A DNA stretch of 64,000 nucleotides, taken from assembly GCF_004341515.1 (NCBI RefSeq), contig NZ_SLZF01000006.1, positions 1-64,000 on the forward strand. The letters are read 5' to 3'. The position numbers were made by a program, and so were the translations under genes. This document shows, in pieces, positions 7,687-15,881 of the stretch. This stretch comes from Allobosea sp. BK604 (GTDB lineage Bacteria; Pseudomonadota; Alphaproteobacteria; Rhizobiales; Beijerinckiaceae). The first letter of the stretch is position 1. Every line of letters starts with the position of its first letter. The notes beneath the pieces are model-generated. The model saw only the letters and a list, made by a program, of their open reading frames with translations. It was not told the origin of the DNA and made no database searches.

Positions 7687-9282
7687 TCAGGCCCAGAAGG
7701 GCGTCGTCGCCTCGAATTTCCGCCATCGCTTCAGCAGGCCCTTGGCCGCCTCGACCTGCTCGCGCCGCTGCCAGCCGATGACCGCTCCGATCGAGTAATG
7801 CAGCTCGGGCGCGGAGGTGCCGCGCCTGAGCGTGTCGAGCAGCGGCTGCGTCGTCGCTGCGTCATTGGCGGCGCCGAGCACGTCCTGGAGCTGCGAGAGC
7901 CGCTTCAGATATTTCCCGGCAGCAGGGACATCGGCATAGAGCGGCAGGAAGAACTCGCTGGTGTAGCGCAGCTTCTTCAGGGACAGCCTGAGCTCGTGCC
8001 GCGCCTCTGGCGAGAGCTGCTTGAAATGGCGGCCGCGCTTCAGTGATTTGCGGTGGCTGCGCGTCAGCACACGCCGCGCGAAGCTCTTCACGGGCTCGGC
8101 CAGCACCGTCATGGCTTCGCTGGCGACGCCGTTGCGCCAGCCGCGACGCTCGAGCAGGCGGCCGAAGGAGAGCAGGAAGCGATTGGTCTGCGACCCCGCG
8201 AGCATCTCGCGCACCACGACATAGCTTTCCGCCCGAAACGGCTCGGCGGCGTTGCGCAGGCCGGCAATATCGATATCCGGCAATCCGGCCTTCTCGATAT
8301 CGGCCAGTGTGTCGGTCGCGAAGACGTCCCAGTTGCGGGCGGGGCCGAGCACCCGTGCGAGCCGCCTGGCCTCCTCGGCGACCGGACCGAGCGCCGTCGG
8401 CCCGAGCTCGCGGCGGATCAGCGTCAGCGCCGTGCGCAGGCGGCGCAGCGAGACCCGCATCTGGTGGACGCCCTCGGGATTGTCGCCGAATTCGACCGGG
8501 GCGAGATTGGCCATGAGCTGGTGCTGTCCGTTACCGAGGATCTTGGCGATGGCGGCGTCGACATTATCCTCCGCCGTAATGGCGACGGGCTCGGCCTTGG
8601 CGGCCTTGAACTCGGTATTGCGGGCGAGCTTGTAGCCGCGCGCGGCCTTGGTCGCGGTCTCGACCTGCAGGGGCGCGAGATCGAGCAGCGAGAGGCCGAT
8701 CTCGTAGAGAATGGCGGCATCGCCGGCCTTCAATTCGAGCTCGATCTCGGACAGCTTTTCGCTGCGCTCGCCGGCGGCGATCACGCCCTCGTCGAAGGCG
8801 ATCTCGACCAGGGCGCTGTCGAACTGCACCTTCTGGATGCGGCGGCGGACCTTGCTGCTGAAGACCGGCCTCAGGACCTCCGCGCGCAACCCGTCGAGCG
8901 GCGCTCCTATCTCCGCGACCGGAAAACGCGAGAGATCGATATGCTCGTCATCGACGGGCGTTTCCCATTCCTGCCGCGCGAGCGGATTGTCGCCGGAGGC
9001 CGCGCGCTTCAGCGTCTGGATATGGCGCTGGCCGCTGCGGCGCACCCGCAGCGAGATGCCGTGGCGGTCGAGCAGGCAATCGGGCGTGTCGTAATAGACC
9101 GCCTCGAGCCTGCGCACGATGCCCTGGTTGCGCGCATGCTGGGTGATGACCGGCGCCTGGCGGAGTTTGTCGAGCATAGCCGGCGTCCCCCGCAGCTTCA
9201 GCTCGACCTCGTGCGGCGCCTTGTCCTGAGCGTTCGGATGTCCTGGTGCGCCCGGCAGCGCCGGGTTCGGCATGTCGTCCAA
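7687..9282 (-). CDS. CYTH and CHAD domain-containing protein
   Basis: The 531-residue protein joins an N-terminal CYTH (triphosphate tunnel) domain, about residues 22-220, to a C-terminal CHAD domain, about 250-515. The CYTH part begins with the eponymous acidic/basic strand HEVELKLRGTP and carries RVRRSGQRHIQTLKR for phosphate binding. The CHAD part has the helical repeats VHQMRVSLRRLRTALTLIRREL and ELRLSLKKLRYTSEFF, with conserved histidines and basic residues. CYTH domains act on triphosphates or inorganic polyphosphate, and CHAD domains bind polyphosphate. A role in polyphosphate metabolism is therefore likely, though the catalytic activity is inferred. It is divergent from the APH-like kinase gene. 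ATG at 9273 is an alternative start. Confidence 0.92.
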   Translation of the reverse strand: MDDMPNPALPGAPGHPNAQDKAPHEVELKLRGTPAMLDKLRQAPVITQHARNQGIVRRLEAVYYDTPDCLLDRHGISLRVRRSGQRHIQTLKRAASGDNPLARQEWETPVDDEHIDLSRFPVAEIGAPLDGLRAEVLRPVFSSKVRRRIQKVQFDSALVEIAFDEGVIAAGERSEKLSEIELELKAGDAAILYEIGLSLLDLAPLQVETATKAARGYKLARNTEFKAAKAEPVAITAEDNVDAAIAKILGNGQHQLMANLAPVEFGDNPEGVHQMRVSLRRLRTALTLIRRELGPTALGPVAEEARRLARVLGPARNWDVFATDTLADIEKAGLPDIDIAGLRNAAEPFRAESYVVVREMLAGSQTNRFLLSFGRLLERRGWRNGVASEAMTVLAEPVKSFARRVLTRSHRKSLKRGRHFKQLSPEARHELRLSLKKLRYTSEFFLPLYADVPAAGKYLKRLSQLQDVLGAANDAATTQPLLDTLRRGTSAPELHYSIGAVIGWQRREQVEAAKGLLKRWRKFEATTPFWA

Positions 9283-9415
9283 GCATCCCTCCCGAGCGCG
9301 CCTTTATGGCAGTTAGGTGACAGTAGCCCCGCATCTGCGGCGCTGTCACCAGCGCCGTGATGTGCGGCGCCGATTTTCACGGGGCGCGTTGACCGGCGCC
9401 CCTGCCCTTACGAGA

Positions 9416-10468
9416 ATGCCGGCCATGTCCGCCGGTTCCCCAGCCTCCGCTCCCGAATTCGATGCCAACCGGCTCGACGATTTCCTGCACGGCGCCCTGC
9501 CCGGCCGCGCCGGCGGCAAGATGGAACTGGAGCGGATCAGCGGCGGCCAGTCGAACCCGACCTTCTTCGTCTCCTATCCGGAGATCGGAACGCGGCTGGT
9601 GCTGCGCAAGAAGCCGCCCGGACCGCTCCTGCCCTCGGCCCATGCGGTCGACCGCGAATACCGCATCCTGAAGGCGCTGTCCGGCTCTGCCGTGCCGGTG
9701 CCGCCGGTGCTCCTCTTCCATGGCGAGGACGATGTCGTCGGCACGCCCTTCTACCTGATGGAGCGGCTCGACGGCCGCGTCTTCCACGACACCGCCCTGC
9801 CCGGCATCGCGCCAGCAGAGCGCAGGCAGATCTATGTCGCCATGGCCGAGACGCTGGCCGCGCTGCATCGTTTCGACTGGCAGGCGGCCGGCCTTTCCGA
9901 TTACGGCAAGCCCGGCAATTACTATGCCCGCCAGCTCGCGCGCTGGGGCCGGCAATGGCGCGAGACCAGGACGCGCGACATCCCGGCGATCGACCGGCTG
10001 ATCGACTGGCTCTCGGCGCATCTCGACGCGAGCGAGGAAACCACCATCGTCCATGGCGATTTCCGGCTCGGCAACCTGATGTTCGCGCCCGACGGGCCGC
10101 ACGTGATCGCGGTGCTCGACTGGGAGCTCTCGACGCTCGGCCATCCGCTTTCGGACGCCGCCTTCTCCTGCCTGCCCTGGCATTCCACCCCGGCCATGTA
10201 TGCCGGGATCGTCGGGCTCGACCGCGAAGCCTTGGGCATCCCGAGCCAGGCCGAGTATCTCGAGCGCTATTGTGCCGCGGCCGGGCGCATGGATGGTCCC
10301 GGAACCTTCCATATCGCCTTCTCGCTGTTCCGCTTCGCCGTCATCCTCGACGGCATCGCGGCCCGCGCCAAGGCTGGCAATGCGGCGGCGGAGAATGCGG
10401 TCGCGGTCGGCGAGATGGCCGAGAGCTTCGCGGGACAGGCCGAAGCGGTTATCGAGAGCGCCGAGTGA
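9416..10468 (+). CDS. APH-like phosphotransferase (ACAD10/11 or LvaA-type kinase)
   Basis: This 350-residue aminoglycoside-phosphotransferase-fold protein has the glycine-rich ISGGQSNPTFFV, the catalytic loop IVHGDFRLGNLMF and the metal-binding VIAVLDWELSTLGHPLSD. This 'GDFRLGN...DWE..T.GDP/HP' pattern is that of the kinase domains of human ACAD10/11 and of LvaA in Pseudomonas levulinate catabolism, not of antibiotic kinases. Those enzymes phosphorylate the 4-hydroxyl of 4-hydroxyacyl-CoAs so a partner acyl-CoA dehydrogenase can eliminate phosphate. An acyl-CoA dehydrogenase gene follows directly. The role is inferred from these families. ATG at 9425 is an alternative start. Confidence 0.85.
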   Translation: MPAMSAGSPASAPEFDANRLDDFLHGALPGRAGGKMELERISGGQSNPTFFVSYPEIGTRLVLRKKPPGPLLPSAHAVDREYRILKALSGSAVPVPPVLLFHGEDDVVGTPFYLMERLDGRVFHDTALPGIAPAERRQIYVAMAETLAALHRFDWQAAGLSDYGKPGNYYARQLARWGRQWRETRTRDIPAIDRLIDWLSAHLDASEETTIVHGDFRLGNLMFAPDGPHVIAVLDWELSTLGHPLSDAAFSCLPWHSTPAMYAGIVGLDREALGIPSQAEYLERYCAAAGRMDGPGTFHIAFSLFRFAVILDGIAARAKAGNAAAENAVAVGEMAESFAGQAEAVIESAE

Positions 10469-10482
10469 AAATCGTGACTTGC

Positions 10483-10590
10483 CGTCATGCTCGGGCGGAG
10501 CGAAGCGCAGACCCGGGAAACTCTCGACGAGGACGCGCTGGCGGGCGCCTCGCTTGTCCTGAGATGCTCGGGTCAAGCCCGAGCATGACG
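10483..10590. repeat. Palindromic repeat inside the kinase/dehydrogenase operon (family R5-like)
   Basis: Outer arms CGTCATGCTCGGGC and (complement) GCCCGAGCATGACG bracket about 80 bp, including AGCGCAGACCCGGG. It sits between the kinase and acyl-CoA dehydrogenase genes and may shape the mRNA there. Confidence 0.75.
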
Positions 10591-10613
10591 CCCCGGAGCT
10601 GAGGAGAAGCGCT

Positions 10614-11888
10614 ATGGATTTCGCCTATTCCGACAAGGTCGAGGCGCTGCGGGCGCGGCTGCAGGACTTCATGGACGCACATGTCCAGCCGGCCGATGCG
10701 GAATGGAAGCACGAGGTCGAGGCCGGGCGCTATCCGATGGCGCTGATCGACGGGCTGAAGGCCAGGGCCAAGGCGGAAGGCCTGTGGAACCTGTTCCTGC
10801 CGGCGCTCAAGCCCGACGAGCCGGGCACGCGGCTCGCCAATCTCGAATACGCGCCGCTGGCCGAGATCATGGGCCGGATCTTCTGGTCCTCGGAAGTGTT
10901 CAACTGCAACGCGCCCGATACCGGCAACATGGAAATCCTGCACATGTTCGCCACGCCGGAGCAACGCGAGCGCTGGCTCGATCCGCTGCTCAACGGCGAG
11001 ATCCGCTCCTGCGTCGGCATCACCGAGCCCGGTGTCGCCTCCTCCGATCCGACCAATCTCCAGACCACGATCCTGCGTGACGGCGACGATTACGTCATCA
11101 ACGGCCGCAAATGGTGGACGACCGGTGCTCTGCACCCGAACGTCAAGTTCTGCATCCTGATGGGACTGTCGGACACGCGGCCCGATGCCGATCCGCATCG
11201 GCGCCATTCGATGGTGATCGTGCCGATGGATGCGCCGGGGGTGACGGTGATGCGCAACCTGCCGCTGCTCAACCATTATTCGCCGGAAGGCCATACCGAG
11301 ACGGATTTCACCGAGGTCCGCGTGCCCGCCGCCAACCTGCTCGGCGAGGAAGGGGCGGGCTTCGCGCTGGCGCAGGCACGGCTCGGGCCCGGCCGCATCC
11401 ACCATTGCATGCGCACGATCGGGCAATGCGAGGTCGCGCTCGAGCTGATGGTCGAGCGCGCGCTGCAGCGGAAGGCTTTTGGCCGCAACATCGCCGATTA
11501 CGCCAATATCCAGGACTGGATCGCCGAGGGGCGCATGGAGATCGACCAGGCGCGGCTGCTCTGCCTGCGCGCCGCCTGGATGATGGACAGGCACGGCAAC
11601 AAGGCGGCGCGGACCGAGGTCTCCGCGATCAAGGTCGTAGCGACGCGCCTGCAGACCAAGATCGCCGACCGGGCGATCCAGGTCTTCGGCGCCGGCGGGC
11701 TCTCCAACGATACGCCGCTCGCCTTCATCTATAGCTGGGGCCGGGCGCTGCGCTTCATCGACGGGCCGGACGAGGTGCATCTGCGCACGGTCGCGCGTGC
11801 CGAGATCAGGAAGCGGCAGGCGAGCAATCGCAGCACCATGGCCGAGCAGGGTGTGAAGCTGCCCTATCTGAAGCCGGTGGCGCCATAG
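10614..11888 (+). CDS. Acyl-CoA dehydrogenase family protein (ACAD10/11 or LvaC-like)
   Basis: The 424-residue flavoprotein has the acyl-CoA dehydrogenase fold. The N-terminal helical part starts MDFAYSDKVEALRARLQDFM, with the FAD-binding beta segment GITEPGVASSDPTNLQTTI and GRKWWTTGA. In the C-terminal helical part are RIHHCMRTIGQCEVALELMV, FGRNIADYANIQDWIAEGRM and QVFGAGGLSNDTPLA. It is longer than short-chain enzymes and resembles the dehydrogenase half of ACAD10/11. A GAGGAGA ribosome binding site precedes the ATG. With the upstream kinase it likely converts a 4-phosphoacyl-CoA to a 2-enoyl-CoA for beta-oxidation. Family and FAD binding are secure; the exact reaction is inference. Confidence 0.9.
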   Translation: MDFAYSDKVEALRARLQDFMDAHVQPADAEWKHEVEAGRYPMALIDGLKARAKAEGLWNLFLPALKPDEPGTRLANLEYAPLAEIMGRIFWSSEVFNCNAPDTGNMEILHMFATPEQRERWLDPLLNGEIRSCVGITEPGVASSDPTNLQTTILRDGDDYVINGRKWWTTGALHPNVKFCILMGLSDTRPDADPHRRHSMVIVPMDAPGVTVMRNLPLLNHYSPEGHTETDFTEVRVPAANLLGEEGAGFALAQARLGPGRIHHCMRTIGQCEVALELMVERALQRKAFGRNIADYANIQDWIAEGRMEIDQARLLCLRAAWMMDRHGNKAARTEVSAIKVVATRLQTKIADRAIQVFGAGGLSNDTPLAFIYSWGRALRFIDGPDEVHLRTVARAEIRKRQASNRSTMAEQGVKLPYLKPVAP

Positions 11889-11967
11889 AACGAGCCAGAA
11901 AGCGGGTGGCTGCATCGCGCCCCGCCATGTGAGCCTCTCGCGACATTCCCCGTCGAAGGAGGCGACC

Positions 11968-12705
11968 ATGCCCGCTCTCGCAAAACAGCTCGCCCTGCCC
12001 CCGCCCGCAGCCCGCATCGACGATCTCGACTGGGCGCGCATCGAGGCCGAGCTGGATTCCCATGGCGTCGGCCTGACCGGCCCGCTGCTCACGCAAGAGG
12101 AATGCGCGGGCCTCGCCGGGCTCTACCCCGACGAGAGCCGTTTCCGCAGCCGCATCATCATGTCCAGGCACGGCTTCGGCAGCGGCGAATACCAGTATTT
12201 CGCCCATCCGCTGCCGGAGATACTCGCGGCGCTGCGCCCAGCCGTCTATGCAAGGCTCGCCCCCGTCGCCAATCGCTGGAACGAGGCGCTCGGCATCGCC
12301 CAGCGCTATCCGGCGAGGCTCGAGGCGTTCCTCGGCCTCTGCCATGAGGCCGGGCAGAAGCGGCCGACGCCGCTGCTGCTGAAATACGGCGCGGGCGACT
12401 ATAATTGCCTGCACCAGGACCTCTATGGCGACCTGTTCTTCCCGTTCCAGATGGTGATCCTGCTGTCGCAGCCGGGCGAGGATTTCACCGGGGGCGAGTT
12501 CACGCTGGTCGAGCAGCGCCCGCGCATGCAGTCGCGGCCGGAGGTGGTGCCGCTGATGCGGGGCGAGGCGGCGATCTTCGCCGTGCAGCACCGCCCGGTG
12601 CAGGGCACGCGCGGCACCTACCGGGTCAACCTGCGCCATGGCGTCAGCCGCGTGCGCTCGGGCGAGCGCTATACGACCGGGCTGATCTTCCACGACGCCA
12701 GGTAG
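11968..12705 (+). CDS. 2OG-Fe(II) oxygenase
   Basis: This 245-residue protein has a double-stranded beta-helix dioxygenase core. The iron ligands are visible as the HxD pair H149/D151 in NCLHQDLYGD and a distal histidine H208 in AVQHRP. R219, 11 residues later in GTYRVNLRHG, is the likely 2-oxoglutarate-binding arginine. Conserved LLLKYGAGDYN and SQPGEDFTGGEFTLVEQ support the family. It would couple 2-oxoglutarate decarboxylation to hydroxylation of an unknown substrate; no membrane segment or signal is seen. A strong GAAGGAGG site 7 bp upstream fixes the ATG at 11968. It lies 79 bp after the acyl-CoA dehydrogenase and may be co-transcribed. Confidence 0.85.
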   Translation: MPALAKQLALPPPAARIDDLDWARIEAELDSHGVGLTGPLLTQEECAGLAGLYPDESRFRSRIIMSRHGFGSGEYQYFAHPLPEILAALRPAVYARLAPVANRWNEALGIAQRYPARLEAFLGLCHEAGQKRPTPLLLKYGAGDYNCLHQDLYGDLFFPFQMVILLSQPGEDFTGGEFTLVEQRPRMQSRPEVVPLMRGEAAIFAVQHRPVQGTRGTYRVNLRHGVSRVRSGERYTTGLIFHDAR

Positions 12706-12724
12706 GAGGCGACGACACATTCCC

Positions 12725-12812
12725 CGTCATTGCGAACGCAAGCGAAGCAATCCAGGAGGCGTAGCGCGCGACGGCCCTGGATTGCTTCGTCGCTGCGCTC
12801 CTCGCAATGACG
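12725..12812. repeat. Palindromic repeat (family R2), complete copy
   Basis: CGTCATTGCGAACG...GCGAAGCAATCCAGG on the left and CCTGGATTGCTTCGTCG...CTCGCAATGACG on the right form a long imperfect hairpin between two convergent genes. It may stop transcription from both. Confidence 0.85.
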
Positions 12813-12829
12813 GCGGGGACAGCCAGACC

Positions 12830-13495
12830 CTAGTGCATTGCCTCTTTTTCCATGCTGCCGCGCATGCCGCCGGGGATGCAGAGCTTTGGGTAGAGCCTCG
12901 ACATCTCACGGATCAGGAACTTCACCGGCACGTCGAAATAGGCGCCATGGTCGGCGAGATAGGCCATGAAGGTGCGGCCCTGGCTGTCGAAACTCTGCAG
13001 CAGCGCGTCGGCCTTGCCGTCGAAGGGCAGCGGCGCGACGCCGAGCCTGTCGCAGAGCGTCTCGTTGAAGGTCGGCGAGGCCTTGAGCCAGGTCTCGCCG
13101 AGATAGACCTCGGTATAGCCGTGATAGGCGAAGACATCGGTGCCGACGGCCGCGAGCAGGCGCGGCGTGGCGAGATGATTGCGGACATCGGCGAGGCCGA
13201 CCCGCGCGGGAATGCCGACCACCCGGCAGAAGGCCGCGTAGAGCGCCGCCTTGCCGACGCAATAGCCGGTGCCCGCCTCCAGCACGGCGCTGGCGCGATA
13301 GGTCCCCGGATTGAGGTAATCGCCGTAGGGATCGTAGCGGATGCCGTCGCGCACCGCGTCGTAGAGGATGCGGGCCTGCTCGAGCGGGTCGCTGATGCCG
13401 GAGGTGAGCAGCTTCGCCTCGGCGATGATCGAGGGATGGTCGCTGTCGACGAATTCGGCGGGGCTCGTGAAGAGCGTGCGGTGGCTGTCCTGCAT
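12830..13495 (-). CDS. Transglutaminase-like domain protein
   Basis: The 221-residue protein has a transglutaminase/protease-like core. The cysteine is in AGTGYCVGKAALYAAFCRVV and the histidine in VFAYHGYTEVYL. The third position, usually Asp in WxxxDPT, is occupied by KASPTFN. The helical segment QARILYDAVRDGIRYDPYGD before the cysteine is standard for bacterial members. Such proteins may be peptidases or amidases; the substrate is unknown. No signal peptide is seen, so it is probably cytoplasmic. The start MQDSHRTLF at 13495 lies 10 bp after the crotonase stop, so the two genes form an operon. A longer upstream frame overlaps the crotonase and was rejected. Confidence 0.85.
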   Translation of the reverse strand: MQDSHRTLFTSPAEFVDSDHPSIIAEAKLLTSGISDPLEQARILYDAVRDGIRYDPYGDYLNPGTYRASAVLEAGTGYCVGKAALYAAFCRVVGIPARVGLADVRNHLATPRLLAAVGTDVFAYHGYTEVYLGETWLKASPTFNETLCDRLGVAPLPFDGKADALLQSFDSQGRTFMAYLADHGAYFDVPVKFLIREMSRLYPKLCIPGGMRGSMEKEAMH

Positions 13496-13505
13496 GATGA
13501 TGGTC

Positions 13506-14297
13506 TCAGCGGCCGGTGAAGCGCGGCGGGCGCTTGTCGAGGAAGGCGGCGACGCCCTCGGTGAAATCGGCCGAGGCGGCCGAGGCCAGGAAGGCCTCGC
13601 GCTCGGCATCGAGCTGCTCGGCGAGGCTGCGATCGCCGGAGGCTCCGAGCAGGGTCTTGATCCGGCCATAGGCCAGGGTCGGCCCGTTGGCGAGCCGGCG
13701 AGCGAGATCGAGCGCGACATTGCCCGCCATCTCGTCGCCGACGACGCGATTCACGAGGCCGAGCCTGAGCGCCTCCCTGGCCTCGATCGTCTCGGCGAGC
13801 AGGGCGAGTTCCTTGGCCTTCTTCATCCCGACGGCGCGGGCGAGATGATAGGTGCCCGAGCCGTCCGGCGTCGCGCCGATGCGGGCATAGGCGAGCGTGA
13901 ACCTGGCGCTCTCGGCGGCAACGGCGAGATCGCAGGCGAGCGCGAGGCTGAAGCCGGCGCCGGCGACGGCGCCATGCAGGCAGGCGACGCTCGGCTGCGT
14001 CAGGCTGTCGAGCAGGCGCAGGCCCTTATGCAGCGGATCGATGATCGCCATGATCGCGGCCTGCGGGTCGCCGCCCGCCGTGAATTGCGAGACGTCGCCG
14101 CCGGCGCAGAAACCCCTGCCCTCCCCCTTCAGCAGGATGACGCGGATATCGTCACGCCCCGAGATCTCCTCGATGCGCGCGAGAAAGGTCTCGGCCATCT
14201 CGGCGTTGAAGGCGTTCAGCACCCCGGGCCGGTTGAGCGTGAGAGTCGCGACGCCGGACTCGACCGCAAGCAGGACGGAGGTGGAGGATTCGGGCAT
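13506..14297 (-). CDS. Enoyl-CoA hydratase/isomerase family protein (PaaG-like active site)
   Basis: This 263-residue crotonase-fold protein has the oxyanion-hole elements GRGFCAGGDVSQF and HGAVAGAGFSLALACDL. The two glutamates that add water in true enoyl-CoA hydratases (rat E144 and E164) are replaced, by alignment, with S117 and Y137. An aspartate, D145 in GATPDGSGTYHL, matches the catalytic aspartate position of PaaG-type isomerases. An isomerase, or another crotonase reaction, is thus more likely than hydration. The start MPESSTSVLLAVESG at 14297 fits the family. It is the first gene of a leftward pair with the transglutaminase-like gene. Confidence 0.87.
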   Translation of the reverse strand: MPESSTSVLLAVESGVATLTLNRPGVLNAFNAEMAETFLARIEEISGRDDIRVILLKGEGRGFCAGGDVSQFTAGGDPQAAIMAIIDPLHKGLRLLDSLTQPSVACLHGAVAGAGFSLALACDLAVAAESARFTLAYARIGATPDGSGTYHLARAVGMKKAKELALLAETIEAREALRLGLVNRVVGDEMAGNVALDLARRLANGPTLAYGRIKTLLGASGDRSLAEQLDAEREAFLASAASADFTEGVAAFLDKRPPRFTGR

Positions 14298-14428
14298 ACG
14301 GCGGGTTCCGGGCAACGGCGCAAGCGCCGCTTGTAGCACGGCCGCTTCCGCCGATGTCACCCGCGTCCTTAGACGAAGGAGGGTGTGATGAGATGTCGAC
14401 CGTCGGACACCTGGCCTTGAACCACCGC

Positions 14429-14508
14429 CGTCGTTGCGAGCGAAGCGAAGCAATCCAGGGCCGCCGAGCTCTCCGAATCTGGATTGCTTCGCTGCGCTCG
14501 CAATGACG
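14429..14508. repeat. Palindromic repeat (family R2), complete copy
   Basis: CGTCGTTGCGAGCG...GAAGCAATCCAGG pairs with TCTGGATTGCTTCG...CGCTCGCAATGACG. It lies upstream of the crotonase gene and downstream of the aminotransferase gene, both leftward. Confidence 0.85.
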
Positions 14509-14534
14509 GGATTGCCCTTTCGCCTCCGGCGAGA

Positions 14535-15734
14535 TCAGGCCACCGCCGCCCTCGGTGCATTCGCCGCGTCGCCGCCTTCCAGCAGCGCCATCGCGGCCTG
14601 CACGCCGCCGCTGCGATGCGGCACGCCGGCTGCCGCGAGCCCCATCTCGACGCCGGAAAGCGCGCCGATCAGGGTCAGCTCGTTGCACTCGCCGAGATGG
14701 CCGATGCGGAAGACTTTTCCGGCGACCTTGCCGAGGCCGGAGCCGAGCGAGATGTTGAACTTCTCCAGCGTGACCTTGCGGTAATGGTCGGCGTCATGGC
14801 TCGGCGGCATCAGCACCGCCGTCAGCACCGGCGAGTATTCGGCCGGGTTCTGGCAGAGCACCTCCAGCCCCCAGGTCTCGACCGCCTTGCGGGTCGCGGC
14901 GGCGAGGCGCTTGTGGCGGGCGAAGACATTGTCCAGCCCCTCCTCCTGCAGCATCGTGACCGCTTCCTTCAGGCCATAGAGCAGGTTCGTCGCCGGGGTG
15001 TAGGGGAAGAAGCCGCCGGCGTTGGGCTTCAGCATTTCCTGCCAGTCCCAGTAGGAGCGCGGCATCTTGTTGGTCCTGGACGCCGCCAGCGCCTTTTCCG
15101 AGACCGCGTTGAAGCTGATGCCCGGCGGCAGCATCAAGCCCTTCTGCGAACCGGAGACGGTGACGTCGACCTGCCATTCGTCATGCCGGTAATCGACCGA
15201 GGCGAGCGAGGAGATCGTGTCGACCATGAACAGCGCCGGGTGCTTGGCGTTGTCGATCGCCTTGCGGATCTCGGCGATGCGGCTGGTCGAGCCGGTCGAG
15301 GTCTCGTTATGCACGACCATGACCGCGGCGATCTTGTGCTCGCGATCCTCGACGAGCCTCGCCTCGATCGCGGCCGGATCGGCGCCGCGGCGCCAGTCGC
15401 CGGGCAGGAACTCGACATTGATGCCCCAGCGCGTCGCGATATTGCGCCAGAGCGTGGCGAAATGGCCGGTCTCGGCCATCAGCACGGTGTCGCCGGGCGA
15501 GAGCGTGTTGACGATCGCCGCCTCCCAGGCGCCCGTGCCGGAAGCCGGGAAGATCACCACCGGCTGCGTCGTCTTGAAGATCGCCTTGCTGCCTTCCAGG
15601 ACGGCATGGCCGAGCCGGGCGAACTCGGCGCTGCGATGGTCGATCACCGGCATGTCCATGGCGCGCAGGATGCGGTCCGGCACCGGGCTCGGACCCGGAA
15701 TCTGCAGGAAGTGACGACCCTGCTGCGTGGCCAT
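14535..15734 (-). CDS. Serine/alanine-glyoxylate aminotransferase (class V, PLP)
   Basis: The 399-residue PLP enzyme starts MATQQGRHFLQIPGPSPVPD. The family features are FPASGTGAWEAAIVNTLSPGD, the PLP-phosphate/ring region VDTISSLASVDYRHDEW and the Schiff-base lysine K198 in SGSQKGLMLPPG. It resembles serine-glyoxylate aminotransferases of the serine cycle and alanine-glyoxylate aminotransferases, which convert glyoxylate to glycine. AAGGAGAG just upstream of 15734 supports this start over one 60 bp further out. The gene is divergent from a GntR regulator and shares an 11-bp upstream motif with tctC. Glyoxylate supply fits the ethylmalonyl-CoA pathway gene nearby. Choice between Ser and Ala donor is open. 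Confidence 0.9.
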   Translation of the reverse strand: MATQQGRHFLQIPGPSPVPDRILRAMDMPVIDHRSAEFARLGHAVLEGSKAIFKTTQPVVIFPASGTGAWEAAIVNTLSPGDTVLMAETGHFATLWRNIATRWGINVEFLPGDWRRGADPAAIEARLVEDREHKIAAVMVVHNETSTGSTSRIAEIRKAIDNAKHPALFMVDTISSLASVDYRHDEWQVDVTVSGSQKGLMLPPGISFNAVSEKALAASRTNKMPRSYWDWQEMLKPNAGGFFPYTPATNLLYGLKEAVTMLQEEGLDNVFARHKRLAAATRKAVETWGLEVLCQNPAEYSPVLTAVLMPPSHDADHYRKVTLEKFNISLGSGLGKVAGKVFRIGHLGECNELTLIGALSGVEMGLAAAGVPHRSGGVQAAMALLEGGDAANAPRAAVA

Positions 15735-15786
15735 GGCGTTTCTCTCCTTCTTGGCGCGGCGGCTCGTCGCCGCTTGATCGCGATCT

Positions 15787-15797
15787 TTTTGCATTCA
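15787..15797 (-). promoter_or_regulatory. Candidate GntR operator, copy 1
   Basis: The minus-strand sequence TGAATGCAAAA occurs in the spacer between the aminotransferase and the divergent gntR gene. The same 11-mer is found upstream of tctC at 16846-16856. The spacer is AT-rich and TTGCA/TGCAA half-sites flank it (around 15790-15812). Confidence 0.5.
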
Positions 15798-15881
15798 TTC
15801 TGTGGATTTGCAATATAACGATGGAACGCAAGAATGCCGTGCGCGATCTCGACAGGGACCGCGCCATCCCCTAGCGATGAC

